Assembly: GCA_009922615.1 (NCBI GenBank)
Contig: RFVF01000052.1
Span: forward strand, 1-33,360
Direction: 5' to 3'
DNA: 33,360 nucleotides
Origin: Pseudomonadota bacterium
GTDB lineage: Bacteria; Verrucomicrobiota; Verrucomicrobiia; Limisphaerales; SXTU01
Every line of letters starts with the position of its first letter. Position 1 is the first letter of the stretch. This document shows, in pieces, positions 18,723-27,400 of this stretch. The notes beneath the pieces were generated by a model, which was not told the origin of the DNA, did no database searches, and was given only the letters and a program-made list of their open reading frames with translations. The position numbers and the translations under genes were made by a program.

Positions 18723-19250
18723 CTACACCTTCACGGAATCGCGAGGCACGATCTGCACGCTCTCCACGCTCATGCGGCGCGTCGGCCGACTTTTCTCGCG
18801 GCCGCCGGCGAAGGTCGTCTCCACGCTACCGATGGCTTCAAGCACATCGTCGCCGCCGATGAGCTTGCCGAACGCGGTGTATTGGCGATCAAGGAACTTC
18901 GCGTCGGCGAGGCAGATGAAGAACTGGCAGCCCGCGCTGTCGGGGTCCTGCGAGCGCGCTGCCGAAAGCACGCCGCGGACGTGCGGACGGTCGTTAAACT
19001 CCTGCTTGATCTTGTAGCCGGGATTGCCTGTGCCCCAACGCGCCTCGTTGGCCGCGTCTTTTGTGAGCGGGTCGCCGCCCTGGATCATGAAGCCCTTCAC
19101 CACGCGATGAAACGCGGTGCCGTCGTAAAATCCCTGGCGCGCGAGCTTCTTGAAGTTCTCGACGTGACCCGGCGCGACGTCCGACCAGAACTCAATGACC
19201 ATCTGGCCGTGGCAGGTGTTGATAAGGGCGACTTCGTTGGCGGTGCTCAT
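18723..19250 (-). CDS. Peptidyl-prolyl cis-trans isomerase, cyclophilin type (cytosolic)
   Basis: 175 residues with no signal peptide, so cytosolic. It speeds cis-trans isomerisation of Xaa-Pro bonds. Cyclophilin blocks are complete: APGHVENFKKLARQGFYDGTAFHRVVKGFMIQGGD (catalytic Arg in FHR), GVLSAARSQDPDSAGCQFFICLADAKFLD and YTAFGKLIGGDDVLEAI. The C-terminal SRPTRRMSVESVQIV strand is typical. It is the downstream member of a tandem pair; the exported paralogue's stop is 21 bp upstream of this start. Confidence 0.95.
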   Translation of the reverse strand: MSTANEVALINTCHGQMVIEFWSDVAPGHVENFKKLARQGFYDGTAFHRVVKGFMIQGGDPLTKDAANEARWGTGNPGYKIKQEFNDRPHVRGVLSAARSQDPDSAGCQFFICLADAKFLDRQYTAFGKLIGGDDVLEAIGSVETTFAGGREKSRPTRRMSVESVQIVPRDSVKV

Positions 19251-19271
19251 GATAAGTGCGGTGACGGACGA

Positions 19272-19877
19272 TTACTTGATGGAATCAGCGGCGACGATCT
19301 TGACGCTTTCGAGGACGACGGGGCGCTGCGGCTTGCTGCCCTGCGCGCCACCGACGGGGACGGCTTCGAGCTTGTCGAGAACGTCCATGCCTTTGAGAAC
19401 TTTGCCGAAGACGGTGTATTGGCGGTCAAGGTGCGCCACGCGCTTGAAGCAGATGAAGAACTGGCTGCCGGCGGAATCGGGGTTTGCGCTGCGGGCCATC
19501 GAGAGCACGCCCTTGTCATGCGGGCGGTCGTTGAACTCGGCCTTGATCTTGTAGCCGGGATCGCCCGTGCCCCAGAAGGCTTCCTTGCTCGGATCCTTCG
19601 TGAGCGGGTCGCCGAGCTGGATCATGAAACCGGGGATCAGCCGGTGCGACTGCGTGCCGTCGTAAAACTTGTCCTTCGCGAGCTTCTTGAAATTCTCGAC
19701 GTGGCCGGGCGCGACCTCGGGGAAGAACTCCACGGTGATGTCGCCGAAGTCCTTGAACTTCAGCACCGCGACTTCCTTCGCGGCGGGTTTGGTTTCCTTC
19801 TTGTCCTGTGCCGGCGCGGACGTGACGCCGAGGGCGAGGACAGACATAGTCAGGCAGAGCAAAATATTCTTGTGCAT
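19272..19877 (-). CDS. Peptidyl-prolyl cis-trans isomerase, cyclophilin type (exported)
   Basis: 201 residues. Residues 1–23 are a signal peptide (MHKNILLCLTMSVLALGVTS, cleaved after APA), then a short Lys/Glu-rich linker and a cyclophilin domain, so it should fold proteins in the periplasm. The core aligns closely with the next gene, but key spots differ: SHRLIPGFMIQLGDP replaces FHRVVKGFMIQGGDP, keeping the catalytic Arg. Later blocks GVLSMARSANPDSAGSQFFICFKRVAHLD and YTVFGKVLKGMDVLDKL are standard. Start at ATG 19877 begins the signal peptide; the frame is open far upstream through the YgfZ gene, which is coincidental. The YgfZ stop is 35 bp upstream of this start. Confidence 0.94.
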   Translation of the reverse strand: MHKNILLCLTMSVLALGVTSAPAQDKKETKPAAKEVAVLKFKDFGDITVEFFPEVAPGHVENFKKLAKDKFYDGTQSHRLIPGFMIQLGDPLTKDPSKEAFWGTGDPGYKIKAEFNDRPHDKGVLSMARSANPDSAGSQFFICFKRVAHLDRQYTVFGKVLKGMDVLDKLEAVPVGGAQGSKPQRPVVLESVKIVAADSIK

Positions 19878-19912
19878 AGCGGCGGAGGAAATGCCACGCG
19901 GGGCGCGGAAAG

Positions 19913-20980
19913 TCACGCGGGAATTGCCTCTACCGCCACCGTGTAATTGACATCCGCACTGGACAGCGCCACTTGGTTTCCCGGCGCGTTGTGCTCCTTG
20001 CGCACATAGCCCAGTGCGAAGCCGGGGACGACACTCGTGAGCTGACCAACTTCTTTTCCGTCCACGAACAACTTGTCGCCCCACGCGGGCAGCGTGGCGA
20101 GGTCGGCGGGCAGGCGCAATCCGCGCAAGGTCTTCGCCACCTGCCCGTAGGTGCGGATACGTGCGATGACTTCCTGGCCGATGTAGCAACCCTTGCTGTA
20201 GCTGATGGCACGCGCCTCGATGCCAGCTTCCGGCGGCAGGTTCGACTCGTCCATGTCCTGCCCGAAGCGCGGGATACCGGCCTCGATGCGCGCGACTTCG
20301 AGCGCGGCCCACCCACAGGCGCGGCCACCGAGCGACTTCGCGGCGGCGACGAGCTTGTCGAATACGGCTCCCAGCGCGGCGGTGGGGACAAAGAGGTCGA
20401 AGCCATTCGCGCCGGTGCGGGCCTGGTTCATCAGGTAAAGTCGGCCGAGCGTCGTGTCGTCTAGCGTGGCGAACATCAGCCCCTTCTCCGGCAGCTTCCA
20501 ATCCAGCCTTAGCGCCGTGACCGTCTCCGCCGCGCGCGGGCCTTGGACACTGAGCAGGCCGTAGTGCGGCGCGGCATCCAGCAACTGCACGTCCTCCGTG
20601 ATGACGTATTTCTCCAAGCGCTGCGCGATGGCGGCACTGTAGCCCGGCTCAAAGTCGAGGAGCAGTTCCTCGGCGAGGTGGTAGATGTTCAGGTCGCTGT
20701 GCATCTTGCCCTTCGCGTTGACGAGCGCGGCGTAGCAGCCCTCGCCAGTGTGCAGCCGGTGCACGTCGTTCGTCACCTGGCCGTGGAGGAACTTCACGCG
20801 GTCTGCGCCGGTGATGCACAGGCGACTGCGACAGCTCAAGTCGATCACGCCCACCGCGCCGCGCAACGCGTCGCGCTCCGCCGTCGTGTCGCCGTAGTGC
20901 GCGACGACTTCCGCGCCGTTCACCACGGTGAAGTGCGCGCCGAGTTGTTGATGCAATTCGTGGAGAGCCAACTGATTCAC
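19913..20980 (-). CDS. ygfZ: Folate-binding protein YgfZ / GcvT-like
   Basis: 355 residues. YgfZ is a tetrahydrofolate-binding relative of glycine-cleavage T protein that helps Fe-S cluster assembly and repair (for example for MiaB). The family signature KGCYIGQEVIARIRTYGQV is intact, with its invariant Cys265. N-terminal GVIDLSCRSRLCITGADRVKFLHGQVTND and GKMHSDLNIYHL are also typical, and RIEAGIPRFGQDM precedes the signature. Start ATG 20980 (MNQLALHELHQQLGA) looks natural. It heads a same-strand run with the two cyclophilins and recQ, with gaps of 21–35 bp, which could be one operon. Confidence 0.93.
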   Translation of the reverse strand: MNQLALHELHQQLGAHFTVVNGAEVVAHYGDTTAERDALRGAVGVIDLSCRSRLCITGADRVKFLHGQVTNDVHRLHTGEGCYAALVNAKGKMHSDLNIYHLAEELLLDFEPGYSAAIAQRLEKYVITEDVQLLDAAPHYGLLSVQGPRAAETVTALRLDWKLPEKGLMFATLDDTTLGRLYLMNQARTGANGFDLFVPTAALGAVFDKLVAAAKSLGGRACGWAALEVARIEAGIPRFGQDMDESNLPPEAGIEARAISYSKGCYIGQEVIARIRTYGQVAKTLRGLRLPADLATLPAWGDKLFVDGKEVGQLTSVVPGFALGYVRKEHNAPGNQVALSSADVNYTVAVEAIPA

Positions 20981-21037
20981 GCGCTCACTCTAGCAAGTGG
21001 CGGGGAAAAGGAAACTGCCGGGCGGACGTGGACTCGT

Positions 21038-22516
21038 TCAGTCCAGCGGGAACACCGGGCGGCGAATGCGGCGGTAAGGCAGCGAGCGGACGTTGCTGGT
21101 GCAGGGACCGGGCGTGTCCACCCAGAGCATGCGCGCGGCGATGCCATCGTAGGCGCGGCGGTGCGCGACGGCAGCCTTCACGCCGATGAAGGAAAAACTC
21201 TTCGGTTCCAAGCCCTGACTACGCCACTGGCCGAGGTCAAACGGCGGTGTCTTGCGGCTTGTCAGGAGAATCGTCACTTCGCCGTGCCGCACGACGGCGC
21301 AAGGACCCATGTCGAACGCGTCGCCGCACATCGAGGCGAGGTGACTGTGCTTGTCCTCGAGTTTGAAGTGGCCGTCGCGAAGAGAGAGGAGTTCGACTTC
21401 GAGTGGCAGCGGCCCAGCGTCCAGCCGACTACCCTTGCCGCCGAGCGGCAAGGTGACGCGCGCGCCGATGGAGAGCGAGGCGAGCCGCGTGACTGCCTCT
21501 GGGTCGTTGAGGGCGATGGCGCAGTTCGGCAGGCCGTGCTTGAGCATCGCACGCAGCAGGCCGGTGCCATCGCCGGGTGCACCGCCGCCGATATTGTCCG
21601 ACGGCTCGACCAGCACGGTGAGGCCGGGCGGCACAGGGATAAGCTTCGCGAGGACTTCGTCCACAGGCGGCTCGGTGACGTTGCCGAGGTCTTTGGTGCG
21701 GAGGGCTAGTGAGGAAAGCTCCCTCAGCGCGGCGTGGGCGTCTGCGTCGCTGCCGGTGGTAGACGCGACGAAGCTCACCCCCGTGTCGTGCGTGTCCGCA
21801 AAGGAAAAGCCGGCAACGACGCTGGCCGACCAAATGTCTGAGCCGCCGGACTCGATGCAGCGAGCAAGTGCTTCCAAGCCGCGCATCGGCTCGCTCGCCG
21901 TGCCGGTGCCAGTCGGCGGCCAGACGATGGGCGTAGACTCGAACACCATGCGTGGAACTTCGCCGGTGGTGAGGCAGCGTTGCAGCAGGCCAGCGGCGCG
22001 CACGGCGGACTCGCGGCCATCCGTATGTGGGTTCTCGCGGTAGGCGACAAGACAGTTGGTGCTCTGCGCCATCGCGGGGGAGAAGTTCGCGTGCAGGTCA
22101 AAGACGCCGAAGACCGGAAGGTTTGCGGCACCCGGCAGCGCGCGCAGCCGCGCAAGCAACTCGCCCTCCACATCCGGCATCGATTCGGAAACCATCGCGC
22201 CGTGCAGCACGAGGAAGATGCCGTCCACGCCGCGTTTCAGCTCCGGCTCGGCGCGTTGGCGGAACTCGCGCCAGAAGGTTTCCACCACTTCATCCGTCAC
22301 GGTCGCGCTGGGCGAGGCGCGGAAGTCGGTGGTCGGCAGCACGGTCCAGCCGAACCCTTTCGCCGCCTCCAGCACGCCGCCGAGGGGCGAAGCATCGCCA
22401 GCGCAAGCGAGCATCTGTTCGCCAAGGCGCACCTCGAAGGCGTCGAGGCCGGTGCTACCTTCGAGAAAGGTGTGCGTCTCGTGGAAGAGGCCGCCAATGA
22501 GGACACAGTGGCTCAC
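21038..22516 (-). CDS. M81 family metallopeptidase (MlrC-like)
   Basis: 492 residues. M81 proteins are zinc enzymes named for MlrC, which cleaves linearised microcystin peptides; most homologues have unknown substrates. N-terminal GGLFHETHTF, DGIFLVLHGAM, FGVFDLHANFS and AYRENPHTDGRE carry the conserved His/Asp/Glu residues. The second half has EPSDNIGGGAPGDGT and the MlrC C-terminal domain. The start is GTG 22516, overlapping the TGA of the RraA-like gene as GTGA, because homology begins at once (VSHCVLIGGLFHE). The frame is open ~170 codons further through the RraA gene, but that part is a shadow. Translational coupling to the RraA-like gene is likely. Confidence 0.9.
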   Translation of the reverse strand: MSHCVLIGGLFHETHTFLEGSTGLDAFEVRLGEQMLACAGDASPLGGVLEAAKGFGWTVLPTTDFRASPSATVTDEVVETFWREFRQRAEPELKRGVDGIFLVLHGAMVSESMPDVEGELLARLRALPGAANLPVFGVFDLHANFSPAMAQSTNCLVAYRENPHTDGRESAVRAAGLLQRCLTTGEVPRMVFESTPIVWPPTGTGTASEPMRGLEALARCIESGGSDIWSASVVAGFSFADTHDTGVSFVASTTGSDADAHAALRELSSLALRTKDLGNVTEPPVDEVLAKLIPVPPGLTVLVEPSDNIGGGAPGDGTGLLRAMLKHGLPNCAIALNDPEAVTRLASLSIGARVTLPLGGKGSRLDAGPLPLEVELLSLRDGHFKLEDKHSHLASMCGDAFDMGPCAVVRHGEVTILLTSRKTPPFDLGQWRSQGLEPKSFSFIGVKAAVAHRRAYDGIAARMLWVDTPGPCTSNVRSLPYRRIRRPVFPLD

Positions 22517-23181
22517 AAGATGCCGTATTTGCGGAAGGCTTCGCCAACGGGCATGCCGCGCGCGAGTTCGTCGCGGACGAGGTTTTCGCCGGAGACTTTT
22601 TCCTGTGCGAGACGGATGGCCTCGGCGGCGACTTCCTGTGGGATGATGACCACGCCGTCTTCGTCGCCGAGCAGCCAATCGCCGGGCCGGGCGCGCACAC
22701 CGCCGATGCTGATCGGTTCGCCGACGGTGATGACGTCGAGGCGGCCCTTGCTGTCGCCGGGGTGCCAGCCAATGCCATACACCGGGAAGTTGAGGTCTTT
22801 GATCTTCCACATGTCGCGCGTGCAGGCGGTCATCACCACGCCGCGCGCGCCCTTGGCGAGGCAGGCGGTGGTGAGCAACTCGCCCCAGAAAGCGCAGGTT
22901 TGGTCCTCCGCCGCGTCCACCACAAGCACGTCGCCGCGCGCGAGCGCGTCCACGGCGGCAATCTCCAACTCGTAGGGTTTGGCAGGGATCTTGTAGGTCG
23001 CGCGGGCCGCAGCCGGGAACACTCGACCGCAAATCTTCTTCGCGGGAGTAAGTGGCCGGATGTGCGCGGGCAGGGCCTGGTGCCGGTAGCCGAGCGAGTC
23101 CAGCACATCGGCAAGGACCGCGGAGTAGAGCGGTTCGAGGGCGGAGGTGAAGTCGGTGGAGGCGGAAGATGGCTTGCTCAT
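22513..23181 (-). CDS. RraA family protein (HMG/CHA aldolase- or RraA-like)
   Basis: 222 residues. The RraA fold includes regulators of RNase E and class II pyruvate aldolases (4-hydroxy-4-methyl-2-oxoglutarate / 4-carboxy-4-hydroxy-2-oxoadipate aldolase). Visible blocks: AVLADVLDSLGYR, ICGRVFPAAARATY, GDVLVVDAAEDQTCAFWGELLTT (substrate/metal loop), GVVMTACTRDMWKIKDLNFPVYGIG (the conserved Arg-Asp) and GDEDGVVIIPQEVA. In an organism of this type an aldolase-like or other catabolic role is more likely than RNase E inhibition; this is inference. Start ATG 23181 (MSKPSSASTDF) fits the family length. It is coupled to the M81 gene by a 4-bp overlap. Confidence 0.9.
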   Translation of the reverse strand: MSKPSSASTDFTSALEPLYSAVLADVLDSLGYRHQALPAHIRPLTPAKKICGRVFPAAARATYKIPAKPYELEIAAVDALARGDVLVVDAAEDQTCAFWGELLTTACLAKGARGVVMTACTRDMWKIKDLNFPVYGIGWHPGDSKGRLDVITVGEPISIGGVRARPGDWLLGDEDGVVIIPQEVAAEAIRLAQEKVSGENLVRDELARGMPVGEAFRKYGIL

Positions 23182-23245
23182 GTTAGTTGGCGAAAGAGGT
23201 GCGGGGTGAAGTTCGGAGCTTCTTTGGAGCTTGGGTTTTGGAGCT

Positions 23246-23698
23246 TCATGGCTTCGCGGCCTTTTCTCGTTTGGCGCTCCACTCGTAAGTGCGTTCCAGC
23301 GGCGCGGTGCCGGAGATGATTTTCCCGGTGAGTTTGTCGCCGGTGAGCTTGCCACTGTAGCGCGAGGTAAACTTCACACCACCATACTCGCGCGGGATTT
23401 CAAAGGTGAGCTGGCTGTCCTTGAACTTGCCCTTCTCAATCGCGGTCTTCAGCTCCTGCACGGTGACGAAGCCGGTGACGTGTTCGCCGTCTTGCTTCAA
23501 CTCGGCGGTGAAATCTAGCGCGGTATCCACCGAAACCTCGAGCGTGTAAGTCCACTTGCCGGTGACGCCGTTGGTGGTTCCTGGCGGCTTGACTGGCGAC
23601 TCGGCGGACACGCCCGCTCCGACAGCCAACAGGCAGAACCAGCCACCCACGAGCCAGCGCACGGCTCGGGGGAGAAACGGATGATACAAGGGCAGCAC
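23246..23698 (-). CDS. Small secreted protein of unknown function
   Basis: 150 residues. The N-terminus is a signal peptide (RWLVGGWFCLLAVGAGVSA, cleaved before ES). The mature ~110 residues are strand-rich: GKWTYTLEVSVDTALDFTAELKQDG, HVTGFV, KFKDSQLTFEIPREYGG, KFTSRYSGKLTGDKLTGKI. This resembles the small lipocalin-like/secreted beta-barrel domains often seen in PVC bacteria, which bind unknown ligands. Start GTG 23698; GTG 23662 is an alternative that gives a shorter signal. It lies 64 bp upstream of the RraA-like gene on the same strand and is divergent from RidA across 182 bp that hold the likely promoters. Confidence 0.75.
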   Translation of the reverse strand: MLPLYHPFLPRAVRWLVGGWFCLLAVGAGVSAESPVKPPGTTNGVTGKWTYTLEVSVDTALDFTAELKQDGEHVTGFVTVQELKTAIEKGKFKDSQLTFEIPREYGGVKFTSRYSGKLTGDKLTGKIISGTAPLERTYEWSAKREKAAKP

Positions 23699-23880
23699 AA
23701 CCGCGACTCAATCGGCGCGCCCGCCGCTTGTCAAGCCGGGGGCCAAACCAAAGGGCGCGCGAACCCACCGGCTTTCCGGCTCCACGCCCGATGCCGCTCC
23801 GAATGCGATGGACCGGCCCGCGTCAACCAAGGCAGTCTTCGGACAACGTTAAGCAACATCACTGTCAGCACCACCACGTC

Positions 23881-24321
23881 ATGACCCCGCAACAAACCGC
23901 CGAACAACTCGGCCTCAAGTTCGAGAAACTCACCCCCGGCTACCTCAACCTCTGCATCCGCAGCGGCAATCAGCTCCTCTCCTCCGGCCACGTCAGCGAC
24001 CTGAAGGGCAAACTCGGCGCGGGCCTCACGGTCGAGCAGGGCTACGCCGCCGCCAAAAACTGCGCCGAGAAAATCCTGCGCTCTGTCTGGCAGACGCACG
24101 GCACGCTCGACGGCCTGCGCGTGATCAAGGTGCTCGGCTGCGTGAACTCGACGCTCGACTTCACCGACCAGCACCTCGTCATCAACGGCGCGTCGGATTT
24201 GCTGCACCAAATCTTCGGCAAGGACGGCGACGGCTATCACGCCCGCAGCGCGCTGGGATTCGCGCAATTGCCCACCGGGGCGGCCGTCGAGGTGGAAGCC
24301 ATCTTCGAGATCAAGGGCTGA
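23881..24321 (+). CDS. RidA family protein
   Basis: 146 residues, the length of the YjgF/YER057c/UK114 subgroup with an N-terminal extension. RidA enzymes hydrolyse reactive enamine/imine intermediates from amino-acid catabolism. Visible: GNQLLSSGHVSDLKGKLGAGLTVEQGYAAAKNCAEKIL, VIKVLGCVNSTLDFTDQHLVINGASDLL, and HARSALGFAQLPTGAAVEVEAIFEI, where the Arg in ARSALG matches the family's active-site Arg. Start ATG 23881 (MTPQQTAEQLGLKFE) is preceded by no obvious Shine-Dalgarno. It stands alone on the plus strand, 111 bp before the PQQ-propeller gene. Confidence 0.93.
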   Translation: MTPQQTAEQLGLKFEKLTPGYLNLCIRSGNQLLSSGHVSDLKGKLGAGLTVEQGYAAAKNCAEKILRSVWQTHGTLDGLRVIKVLGCVNSTLDFTDQHLVINGASDLLHQIFGKDGDGYHARSALGFAQLPTGAAVEVEAIFEIKG

Positions 24322-24432
24322 TGGATTGAAGGCCGAGCGCGCCGCTTTGCCACGGGTAACACCCGAGTCGCCTGCCCGCCCGCACCTCCGCGCGAAACTA
24401 TTTTCGCTCCTGTGCGTCTGTGCCGGGACGCA

Positions 24433-27400
24433 ATGCTTCCGATGAAACTTGCCCCGCTTTCCGCCGGCCTGGTGCTGCTGCTCTCGTTGTTGGCGCGACC
24501 CGTCTACGCCGCCGACTGGCCGATGTGGCGTTGCGATGCGAACCGTTCCGCCGTCACGCCGGAGTCACTGCCTGAAGAACTGCGCTTGCAGTGGACGCGG
24601 CAGTATTCGCCGCGTGTGCCGGCTTGGGATGATCCACTGAACCAGGACTTGATGGCTTACGACCGCGTCTTCGAACCGGTCGTGCTGGGCGACCGCGTCT
24701 TCCTCAGCTTCAACGACACGGACAAGGTGCTGTCACTGGACCTGCGCACGGGCGAGGAACAATGGGCCTTTTACACCGACGGCCCGGTGCGTTTCCCGCC
24801 CGTGGCCTGGCAGGGCAAAGTCTATTTCACCAGCGACGACGGGCATCTCTATTGCGTGAACGCGGAGGACGGGAAGCTGAAGTGGAAGCTGCGCGGCGGT
24901 CCGTCCGACCGGCAGGTGCTCGGCAACCAGCGCGTCATCTCCGCGTGGCCGGCACGCGGCGGTCCGGTGCTGCGCGATGGGCGCGTGTATTTCGCGGCGA
25001 GCATCTGGCCGTTCATGGGCACGTTCATCTACGCGGTGGACGCGGAGACCGGCAAGGTGGCATGGGTCAATGACGGCACCGGCGCGCAGTTCCTCAAACA
25101 GCCGCACAGCGCGCCGTCGTTCGCCGGCGTGGCCCCGCAAGGTGCGCTCGTCGCCACGCGGGACTTCCTGCTCGTGCCCGGCGGGCGCTCCGTGCCGGCG
25201 GCGTTCAACCGGCAGACCGGCGAGTTTGTGCATTTCCAGATCGGCGCGTCCGCCAAGGGCATCGGCGGTTCCTTCGTCGCGGCGAGTGAGACGGATTACT
25301 TCGTCCACACGCGATTACACGGCACGCGCAGCCACGAGTTGAAGACCGGGAAGGCCGGGAAATTTTCCGGCGGCGAGCCAGTGATCGTCGGCCAGCGCTT
25401 CTACGCGGCGAACACCAACCGTCTTGGCCCGGTGATCCAGTTCATCAGCCAGAACACCAACGTGCTCTGGGAGACGCGCGCCGACGCCTCGGGCGATCTC
25501 ATCAAGGCCGGCAACCGGCTTTACGCGGCCGGCAGCAACGAGCTGACGGCGCTCGAACTCCAGGCCAGCGGGCGCGCTCCCCGCGCCGTCTGGTCGCATC
25601 CGCTCGCAGGTGCGCAGCGTTTGGTGGCGGCGAACGGGACGCTGCTGGCCGTGACGGCGGATGGTCGCGTGCTGGCGTTTGGCGAAGCTGCGGAAAAGGC
25701 GGCGGTGCTCCGCAGCGAGCCGCGCGTTCCTGAGCCCGCTGAAGCCGCCGTCACGCAGGCGAAGCAAATTCTCACTACCACCGACGCCCGCGAAGGCTAC
25801 GCGCTGTGGTTCGGCGTGGACGACCCAGAGCTGCTCGAAGCAGTGCTCCTCAATTCCCAACTGCACATTGTGGCCTGGGACGCGGACGCCGAGAAGGTGG
25901 CGGCGTTGCGCCGCCGGTGGGATGCTGCCGGGCTTTACGGCCAGCGCGTGGCCTTGCGCACGGGCGATGCGTTGACCTTCACCGCGCTGCCTTATCTGGC
26001 AAATCTTATCTATGTCAGCGAGTCCTGCGCGTCGCAGTTGCGCAGCCGCGTGGCGCTGCGCACGGTGTTTGAATCGCTTCGCCCTTACGGCGGCGCGCTC
26101 TGGCTTCGAGCCGATGCCGGTGGGCAGGTGGAATTGGAACGGACCTTTGAAGCCGCCAAGCTCGAATCCGCCAACGTCTCGGCCAGCGACACGCATCTGC
26201 TCGTCACGCGGCCCGGCGCGTTGCCCAACGCCGCCGACTGGACGCACCAATACGGCGACATCGGCAACACCGTGAAGTCCGACGACGCCCGTGTGCGCGC
26301 GCCGCTGGGCCTGCTGTGGTTCGGCGGCAACTCGAACCTCGACGTGCTGCCGCGCCACGGCCACGGCCCGCCCGAGCAAGTCATCGGCGGACGCGTGATC
26401 CTGCAAGGCATGACCAGCTTCAGCGCGCGGGACGTTTACACGGGGCGGCGGCTGTGGCAGACGGACTTCAAGGACCTCGGCACCTTCGGCATTTATTATG
26501 ACAAGTCTTATACCAATGTCCCGTTGAGCACGATCTATAATCAGAAACACATCCCCGGCGCAAACGGTCGCGGCGCGAACTTCGTCGCGACCGAGGACTC
26601 GGTCTATGTGGCTGTGCGGGATGTTTGCCAGGTGCTCGACGCGCGCACGGGCCGGCTGCGGCAGACGGTCGCGTTGCCGCCGCCGACTCCGGGCGGGCCG
26701 CCGGCGGAGTGGGGCTTCATCGGCATCTATGAACAGGTGCTGTTGGGTGGTGAGGGTTTCGCGAATTTCAACCAGCGCTTCGGCACGAACAGCAAGACTT
26801 CCTCCATCGAGGACTTCTCCGCGAGCGCGGGCCTCGCGGCCTTCGACCGCAACTCCGGCAAACTCCTCTGGCGCGTCGCGGCCCGGCACAGCTTCCTGCA
26901 CAACGGCATCGTCGCCGGCAACGGCCGCATCTACTGTCTCGACAAGCTGCCCGCGAGCGCCGAGGACAAGCTCAAGCGGCGCGGGCTCAAGCCGCCGCAG
27001 GATTACCGGATCGCGGCCTTCGACGCGGCCACGGGCATGCTGCTGTGGGAGGAGCGCAGGGACATCTTCGGCACCTGGCTGAGTTACTCGAAGCAGCACG
27101 ACGTCCTCCTGCTCGCGGGCGCGAAGGCCGTGGACCGGCTGAAGGACGAAACCGGCGAGGGCATGGCCGCGTATCGCGGCACAGGTGGAAAACTTTTGTG
27201 GCAGGACTTGAAGCGCAAATACACCGGCCCCTGCATCCTGCATCACGAGCTGATCCTCACGAGCGCGAACTCGTATCAGGTTTCCAGTGGCGCGTTCAAC
27301 CTGCTCACGGGCCAGCCGCATCTCGTCCGCAATCCGCTCACCGGTAAGGCCGAGCCGTGGCGCGTCTCGCGTGCCTACGGCTGCAACAACATGATTGCCA

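Noticed and set aside
19272..20501. N-terminal extension of the exported cyclophilin through ygfZ
   Set aside because: A signal peptide begins at ATG 19877, and the upstream residues are off-frame ygfZ.
21038..23032. N-terminal extension of the M81 gene through the RraA-like gene
   Set aside because: The M81 match starts at GTG 22516; the upstream part is an off-frame reading of the RraA-like gene.
23699..23880. Small RNA or riboswitch in the divergent gap before RidA
   Set aside because: I see no conserved stem-loop or aptamer pattern; it is probably just two promoters.
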